The notes under the pieces are model-generated. The model was given only the letters and a program-made list of their open reading frames with translations. It did not search any database and was not told where the DNA came from. Below, one piece after another: positions 33,480 through 37,248 of a stretch of DNA of 37,248 nucleotides (within the stretch, counting starts at the first letter, position 1; each line of letters opens with the position of its first letter). This DNA comes from Flavobacteriaceae bacterium (lineage in GTDB: Bacteria; Bacteroidota; Bacteroidia; Flavobacteriales; Weeksellaceae), in the NCBI GenBank assembly GCA_031277475.1, contig JAITMJ010000085.1, positions 1 to 37,248 of the forward strand, given 5' to 3'. The position numbers and the translations under genes were made by a program.

Positions 33480-33551
33480 CCAAAAAAAAAGATTACAGAC
33501 TTCAAAAAAAAATCTGTAATCTTAAAATTTGAAAATATTATTTTTTAGTTT
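33480..33551. repeat. 70-bp terminator repeat, copy B
   Basis: Hairpin 33489-33523 with the same stem and flanks as copy A. It lies 36 bp after the stop of the 50-residue gene at 33587-33739 and would terminate the transcript of that gene. Together the copies bracket the DUF3791/DUF3990 module as direct repeats about 1.09 kb apart. Confidence 0.85.
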
Positions 33552-33586
33552 CGAGATTCGGGGTTTCGTTAGAAGTATTTTTTGTT

Positions 33587-33739
33587 TTACGCTAATTTTG
33601 GTAATCCGACCGTTTTTAATGCTTCATTCGCTCTATCCACTTTGTCTTGAAAAATAGGCAAATTTTTATATTTTTCCAATGAATTGTCTATTCGTACAAT
33701 CGGAATTTTCTTTTCGTTTAGTTCTTGTATAATTTTCAT
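33587..33739 (-). CDS. Small 50-residue protein, partner of the DUF6934 gene
   Basis: A short frame beginning MKIIQELNEKKIPIVRIDNS and ending TVGLPKLA runs from ATG 33739 to TAA 33587. It is basic with a helix-strand-helix look (LEKYKNLPIFQDKVDRANEA). It starts 38 bp after the DUF6934 stop and is followed by a strong terminator, which supports a real gene at the end of that operon. I recall similar small frames beside DUF6934 genes in other Bacteroidota but cannot check this. The function is unknown; small size and pairing suggest a regulatory or neutralising partner. Confidence 0.65.
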   Translation of the reverse strand: MKIIQELNEKKIPIVRIDNSLEKYKNLPIFQDKVDRANEALKTVGLPKLA

Positions 33740-33777
33740 ACTATATGATTTAATGATTTAATGTTTCAAAGTTACAA

Positions 33778-34218
33778 CTATTTTCGCCTCACCACAAATG
33801 CTGTATAGTCAATTTCTTTTTCAAATTCACGCCATTCTCCGTCCAACATTCCAAATATATGAAAGTCTTGTTTAACCTCATCAAAATATTTTGAAATTCC
33901 CATTCTATAAAGTCGAGTTCGTGATTTTGTACTTCCTGTTGCATAAACCCATGTTTCTTTATAAAAATTAGTAAAAGCAAAAACGGCGGAAACTACCGTT
34001 GCCAAAACTTGCTCACTATCTCCATTATCTGAAACCACTTCATCGTCAATTTCACCTGTTTCTAAATTTTTATCGCCAAATGCGAGATTGTAAAATCCTT
34101 TTAATGCAGTTTCACTGAATTTTATCAATTTCGGAATTCGTCCTTTCGGTCCTTCGCTTGTAAATTCGAAAACCATTAAAGATTTTTCCGCAGTAAGTTC
34201 GTATCGTGGTAATTTCAT
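33778..34218 (-). CDS. DUF6934 family protein
   Basis: This 146-residue protein begins MKLPRYELTAEKSLMVFEFT. The blocks SEGPKGRIPKLIKF, YNLAFGDKNLETGEIDDEVVSDNGDSEQVLATVVSAVFAFT and YATGSTKSRTRLYRMGI match what I know as DUF6934. No catalytic motif is recognised. The invariant-looking ATGSTKSRTRLYRMGI, with four basic residues and Ser/Thr, could bind nucleic acid or nucleotide (inference). It starts 8 bp after the lipoprotein gene and is followed by the 50-residue gene, making a compact operon. The family function is undescribed to my knowledge. Confidence 0.85.
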   Translation of the reverse strand: MKLPRYELTAEKSLMVFEFTSEGPKGRIPKLIKFSETALKGFYNLAFGDKNLETGEIDDEVVSDNGDSEQVLATVVSAVFAFTNFYKETWVYATGSTKSRTRLYRMGISKYFDEVKQDFHIFGMLDGEWREFEKEIDYTAFVVRRK

Positions 34219-34226
34219 TTATTTGT

Positions 34227-34958
34227 TTATTCATTTTTGTTATACTCGTCATAAACATCATTCCACATTTTTTCGATTTCTTTTGCGAGATTCGAGAACG
34301 ATTCTTTTTCCGCTTCAATTCTTAAATTATCCACTTCTTGTTCCTCTTTCCAAATGTTGGATTTCTTTGTTTTTTCGGCGGTGGCTTCAGCAAGTCCGTA
34401 AAGATATTCGGTTTGAACATCGAACAATGCTACGGAAGAAGTAGTTCGCACTTTCAATTCTTTATTTTTCAGATAGCCCAATGCGAAAACATTTTGAGGT
34501 CCGTAATTTTTTGCATCTACGGAAAATTCGGTATCGAAAGTATAAACCAGCAACATTTGTGCTTTCATTTTGGCGGCGGCCAATCGTAAATCCTTGATAG
34601 ACTGATAATTATATGGCAACAAAAGACGATTGAACGGTGCGATTTGTTTAATGCCTTTTAATTTTGAAAGTTCGTTGATTGCCGTTTCTTCGCTTGGTTC
34701 TCTTGTCAAAATCATTGAAAAATTACCGTTCGGAATTTGTGGTTTTCGGGTGTTTGAATTAGAATAATTTGGCGCTTGGATTCTCGCAACAGCAATATTT
34801 GCAGGAAATTCTGCACTCGGTTTGTTCGTTAAAATTTTTGAAACGTCTTCATCGGCAAGTGCGGAAATTTTCACATCGCCTCCCGGAGTTGTGTAATTTA
34901 TGCCACAAGAATTTAGTAATAAAATTAAAAGCGTAAAAATTAAAATTTTTGTTTTCAT
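34227..34958 (-). CDS. Lipoprotein of unknown function
   Basis: This 243-residue protein (MKTKILIFTLLILLLNSCGI) has a lipoprotein signal with lipobox LNSC. The mature domain (PANIAVARIQAPNYSN, LRLAAAKMKAQMLLVYTFDTEF, VRTTSSVALFDVQTEYLYGLAEA) has an alternating strand-helix order like CsgG/GNA1162-type periplasmic lipoproteins; this is a structural impression only. The C-terminus is a charged helix. It is the first gene of the operon with DUF6934. The promoter box is TATTTTCG (34989-34996), a one-base variant. Confidence 0.82.
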   Translation of the reverse strand: MKTKILIFTLLILLLNSCGINYTTPGGDVKISALADEDVSKILTNKPSAEFPANIAVARIQAPNYSNSNTRKPQIPNGNFSMILTREPSEETAINELSKLKGIKQIAPFNRLLLPYNYQSIKDLRLAAAKMKAQMLLVYTFDTEFSVDAKNYGPQNVFALGYLKNKELKVRTTSSVALFDVQTEYLYGLAEATAEKTKKSNIWKEEQEVDNLRIEAEKESFSNLAKEIEKMWNDVYDEYNKNE

Positions 34959-34988
34959 AAAGGTAAATTTTAAAATTTTTGTAACGCA

Positions 34989-34996
34989 CGAAAATA
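34989..34996 (-). promoter_or_regulatory. -7 box variant (TATTTTCG) and conserved leader of the lipoprotein operon
   Basis: The box lies 30 bp before ATG 34958. The leader between them shares the TTACAAAAATTTTAAA core and spacing with the beta-barrel gene leader (32323-32354). Confidence 0.45.
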
Positions 34997-35115
34997 CAAC
35001 ATATTTTCAAATTATTTTTGCAAAACCCGCAACATCCTCTAATTCCTCTGAAAAACATCACTTCCTCCTCCCAAAGTGAAAAAAAAATCGAAAATTTTTT
35101 CGGCGAGATTTTTTA

Positions 35116-35123
35116 TATTTTTG
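35116..35123 (+). promoter_or_regulatory. -7 box (TATTTTTG) of the DUF2520 gene
   Basis: The box ends 4 bp before ATG 35128, suggesting a leaderless transcript covering this gene and the KdsC-type gene. Confidence 0.55.
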
Positions 35124-35127
35124 CCGA

Positions 35128-35880
35128 ATGAAACTCGCAATCATCGGTTCCGGAAATGTGGCTTATCACCTCGCAAAAGCGTTTGTAGAAAACGGCGTTT
35201 CCATTTCGCAGATTTTCGGACGAAATGAAAGCGAACTTCAAAAAATTTCCGGCGAACTCCAAATTCCATTTTCTGTAAAAAATCTTGAAAACGCCAATGT
35301 TTACATCATTTCCGTCAGCGATTCTGCGATTAGAGAAGTTTCAAAAAAAATTAAAAATTCCGATGTTTTGGCGGTTCACACTTCGGGTTCGGCTTCTCGA
35401 AATGCGCTGAACGGGAATTTCAGAAAAGGTGTTTTTTATCCGCTTCAAACGTTTTCAAAATCGAGAGTGTTAGACTATTCCGAGATTCCGTTTTTCATTG
35501 ATGCCGAAAATGAAAACGATAAACTTTTATTAAAAAATCTCGCCGAAAAAATTTCCAAAAAAGTTCTTTTTGCCGATGATGAAATGCGGAAATACATCCA
35601 TCTCACCGCCGTTTTTGCGTGCAATTTTGTGAACCATCTTTTTTCGAGAGCGAAAGAAATTTCAGATTCTCAAAAGATTCCGTTCGATTATTTTTTCCCG
35701 TTAATCGAAGAAACCGTAAAGAAAATCCACGAAATTGAACCCAAATTTGCACAAACGGGACCTGCTGTTCGCAACGATGAAAACACGCTTCTGCTCCACG
35801 AATCTTTGATTTCCGACGAACAACAACTAAAAATTTACAAAACCATAAACGAATCCATTAAAAAAATGTATAATCTGTAA
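35128..35880 (+). CDS. Rossmann-fold and DUF2520 domain protein
   Basis: This 250-residue protein has an N-terminal NAD(P)-binding domain: IGSGNVAYHLAKAF (GxGNxA loop), VSDSAIREV and VHTSGSASRNAL. The C-terminal helical DUF2520 domain carries HLTAVFACNFVNHLFSRA and AQTGPAVRNDENTLLLHE, which resemble 6-phosphogluconate dehydrogenase C-terminal-like domains. A dehydrogenase or reductase activity is inferred; the substrate is unknown. It is followed after 9 bp by the KdsC-type gene, a pairing I associate with flavobacteria. Confidence 0.92.
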   Translation: MKLAIIGSGNVAYHLAKAFVENGVSISQIFGRNESELQKISGELQIPFSVKNLENANVYIISVSDSAIREVSKKIKNSDVLAVHTSGSASRNALNGNFRKGVFYPLQTFSKSRVLDYSEIPFFIDAENENDKLLLKNLAEKISKKVLFADDEMRKYIHLTAVFACNFVNHLFSRAKEISDSQKIPFDYFFPLIEETVKKIHEIEPKFAQTGPAVRNDENTLLLHESLISDEQQLKIYKTINESIKKMYNL

Positions 35881-35889
35881 CGTTTTAAA

Positions 35890-36408
35890 ATGAGTTATTT
35901 AGAAAAATTAAAAAACATAAAAGCCTTTGTTTTCGATGTGGACGGCGTTTTTACGGACGGCAGCGTTTATCTTCTTCCCGAAGGAAATATGTGCCGCGTG
36001 ATGAATGTTTTGGACGGCTACGCTGTGGTTAAAGCATTGAAAAACAATTATTTAATTAGCGTTATTACCGGCGGAAACGATGAATCCGTGAAACATCGCA
36101 TTCAATATTTGGGAATTAAAGATTATTATCCGAAATCTCACAGCAAATTGGAAGATTTTGAAAATTTTAAGGCAAAATATCATCTTAAAAACGAGGAGAT
36201 TTTAACGATGGGAGACGATTTACCGGATATTTCCATTATGAAAATCTCCGGAATTTCTGCGTGTCCGGAAAATTCCGTTCCCGAAGTGAAAGAAATTTCG
36301 GACTACATTTCCCCGATTTCCGGCGGAAAAGGTGCCGTTCGCGATGTCATCGAACAAGTGATGAAAATTCAAGGAAAATGGACAGAAGACAATACGCAAA
36401 GTGCTTAG
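35890..36408 (+). CDS. KdsC-type HAD phosphatase (KDO 8-phosphate phosphatase family)
   Basis: This 172-residue cap-less HAD protein of the KdsC family hydrolyses 3-deoxy-D-manno-octulosonate 8-phosphate in KDO synthesis for LPS. Motif I is FDVDGVFTDG (D16, D18), motif II the Thr in ISVITGGND, motif III a Lys in YPKSHSKLEDF and motif IV TMGDDLPD. The family tail ISGGKGAVRDVIEQVMK is complete. It is probably cotranscribed with the DUF2520 gene. Related families (CMAS/YrbI-like) share these motifs, so the exact sugar is not certain. Confidence 0.92.
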   Translation: MSYLEKLKNIKAFVFDVDGVFTDGSVYLLPEGNMCRVMNVLDGYAVVKALKNNYLISVITGGNDESVKHRIQYLGIKDYYPKSHSKLEDFENFKAKYHLKNEEILTMGDDLPDISIMKISGISACPENSVPEVKEISDYISPISGGKGAVRDVIEQVMKIQGKWTEDNTQSA

Positions 36409-36469
36409 CGGTTTTGCAGATGAGATTAAAATTACGAATTTTAAATTTTCTTCCGTCGGCTTTAGCCAA

Positions 36470-36484
36470 AAATTTAAACAGACT
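36470..36484. repeat. IS-end-like sequence (AAATTTAAACAGACT)
   Basis: Fifteen bases equal the right terminal repeat region of the IS at 424-1401 (1386-1400). It abuts the stop codon of the outer-membrane gene. No partner end is found nearby, so it may be a relic of a former insertion or a chance match. Confidence 0.35.
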
Positions 36485-37105
36485 TTAAAGTCCTATATTT
36501 ATTTTCAACGATAAAACCGGATATACAGGCAGTTTTTTCAAAAATTCATTTACGCCGTACAGTTCATTATCAATGGCTTTCTGCACGTTTACTTTGTTGC
36601 TCGTCAATTTTGGAGTGCCGTGATAATAGGCTCCGATTTCAAAATTTAATCCTACGCGTCTTTTCGGTATGGCTCGTCCGAAACCGATTCCCAGATACGG
36701 TTTCACGCTGTTGATGACGAGTTCTCCATCAATGTTTCTGATATCATTCCCTGAAATCGAATATTCTACTCCGTTGATGGTAATGTTCACATAAGTTTCA
36801 TTAAATAAATGTTCATCATGCTCACTCAATACATCCAATATTCTGACGGCTTCTACCATTTCTCCTCGAATTTTGACGAGTTTCTTCGGACCGATAAAAA
36901 ATCCGCCGGTGATGTGGAATGATGATGTTTCCGAGGGATAAAAATCCACAAGAATTTTTCCGTTCACAAGTCCCAAAGTTGAGGTGGTGTTCACGGTGGT
37001 AACGTCTCGGACGGAAGTCGGCAATCCAAGACTTTCCAAAGTGCTTTTAATGTCCGGGCTGCCTGCTACTATATCATCAATTTGGGTAATGATGTTTTTG
37101 TCCAC
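36485..37105 (-). CDS. Outer-membrane beta-barrel protein, C-terminal part
   Basis: The frame from GTG 37105 to TAA 36485 (206 codons) encodes a barrel end: SSFHITGGFFIGPKKLVKI, KPYLGIGFGRAIPKRRVGLNFEIGAYYHGTPKL and the terminal strand VYPVLSLKINIGL. This is typical of a flavobacterial outer-membrane barrel. Upstream the frame stays coding-like (YKTPFDLPVDKN) for eleven more codons, then meets a TAG inside a hairpin repeat. Beyond the repeat the same frame resumes. GTG 37105 may therefore be only a pseudo-start. The N-terminal export signal is not in the window, so without readthrough the protein may not be exported. Confidence 0.65.
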   Translation of the reverse strand: MDKNIITQIDDIVAGSPDIKSTLESLGLPTSVRDVTTVNTTSTLGLVNGKILVDFYPSETSSFHITGGFFIGPKKLVKIRGEMVEAVRILDVLSEHDEHLFNETYVNITINGVEYSISGNDIRNIDGELVINSVKPYLGIGFGRAIPKRRVGLNFEIGAYYHGTPKLTSNKVNVQKAIDNELYGVNEFLKKLPVYPVLSLKINIGL

Positions 37106-37135
37106 CGGTAGATCAAAAGGAGTTTTGTAACTAAA

Positions 37136-37190
37136 CTACCCTCGCCTATAAGGCGAGGGGTTGAATGAGTCGGCTGAAGCCGACTACCCT
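37136..37190. repeat. Double-hairpin repeat interrupting the outer-membrane gene
   Basis: CCCTCGCCT-ATA-AGGCGAGGG (37139-37159) and AGTCGGCT-GA-AGCCGACT (37168-37185) are perfect stems. GTCGGCTTTAGCC at 36455-36467 is a partial relative. Read in the gene's frame the block has TAG at both ends. Confidence 0.75.
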
Positions 37191-37246
37191 GCGACCGTAA
37201 AATCCTCTGTTCCTTCATTGGAATCTTGATTCTTTATATATTCCAT
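37187..37246 (-). pseudogene. Upstream fragment of the same outer-membrane gene
   Basis: From ATG 37246 the frame reads MEYIKNQDSNEGTEDFTVAG and stops at TAG 37184-37186, within the repeat. It is in the same frame as the 36485-37105 segment (141 bp, 47 codons, apart), consistent with one gene split by the repeat. It may extend beyond the window. Confidence 0.45.
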
Positions 37247-37248
37247 GA

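Noticed and set aside
32449-34958. Reading 32449-34958 as a complete phage or integrative element
   Set aside because: No integrase, attachment site or phage gene is present; only small modules and repeats are seen.

Overview
The window looks like chromosomal DNA of a Bacteroidota bacterium of the class Flavobacteriia, most likely a Weeksellaceae/Chryseobacterium-like relative. The evidence is: AT-rich DNA; repeated Bacteroidota-type promoter -7 boxes (TAnnTTTG) in front of genes and few clear Shine-Dalgarno sequences; a secreted nuclease with a type IX secretion tail; lipoproteins and outer-membrane beta-barrels typical of the group; and the housekeeping gene set. Most genes are on the minus strand. 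No taxonomic search could be run, so the placement is an inference.

Layout. 1-1500: a 5'-truncated gene, then a degraded IS5-type insertion sequence (424-1401) that itself carries an 83-bp insertion. 1518-5976: a lipid A-type acyltransferase, a periplasmic adaptor lipoprotein and a TolC-like outer-membrane protein of an efflux system that lacks its inner-membrane pump here, with a toxin-antitoxin pair between them on the other strand. 6119-15463: housekeeping genes (sugar nucleotidyltransferase, era, GtrA-like, a coiled-coil membrane protein, coaE, a U32 tRNA-modification-type protein, tilS, tsaD), interrupted by one inserted secreted-protein gene. 15659-19384: a MITE-like element running into the 3' end of ileS. 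19491-24106: msrA, a DUF493 gene, a ParE-type toxin-antitoxin pair, a secreted endonuclease I, rsmI, tRNA-Ser(GGA) and rplS. 24202-30661: an orphan histidine kinase, a small HAD protein, a lipoprotein, fhs and a secreted M1 aminopeptidase. 30763-34996: an accessory stretch with a DUF3467 protein, a beta-barrel protein, a DUF3791/DUF3990 module, a DUF6934 gene with a 50-residue partner, and a lipoprotein. 35128-37248: a DUF2520 Rossmann protein, a KdsC-type phosphatase and an outer-membrane protein gene broken by a hairpin repeat.

How the parts work together. The translation and tRNA genes (tilS, tsaD, ileS, U32, era, rsmI, rplS, tRNA-Ser) are ordinary core genes. The adaptor and TolC-like genes share the same palindrome, GTAAC-N4-GTTAC, at an identical distance from their -7 boxes, so one regulator probably controls both.

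The most unusual aspect is how many small mobile or palindromic sequences have been accepted into genes: an in-frame repeat inside ileS, a repeat of the same family in frame after a signal-like segment in the first gene, a MITE supplying the last codons of ileS, a repeat with in-frame stops in the last gene, and an inserted gene flanked by a 34-bp duplication of the start of its downstream neighbour. The best candidates for a little-described system are the DUF6934 plus 50-residue partner pair and the adjacent DUF3791/DUF3990 module bounded by two near-identical 70-bp terminator repeats.
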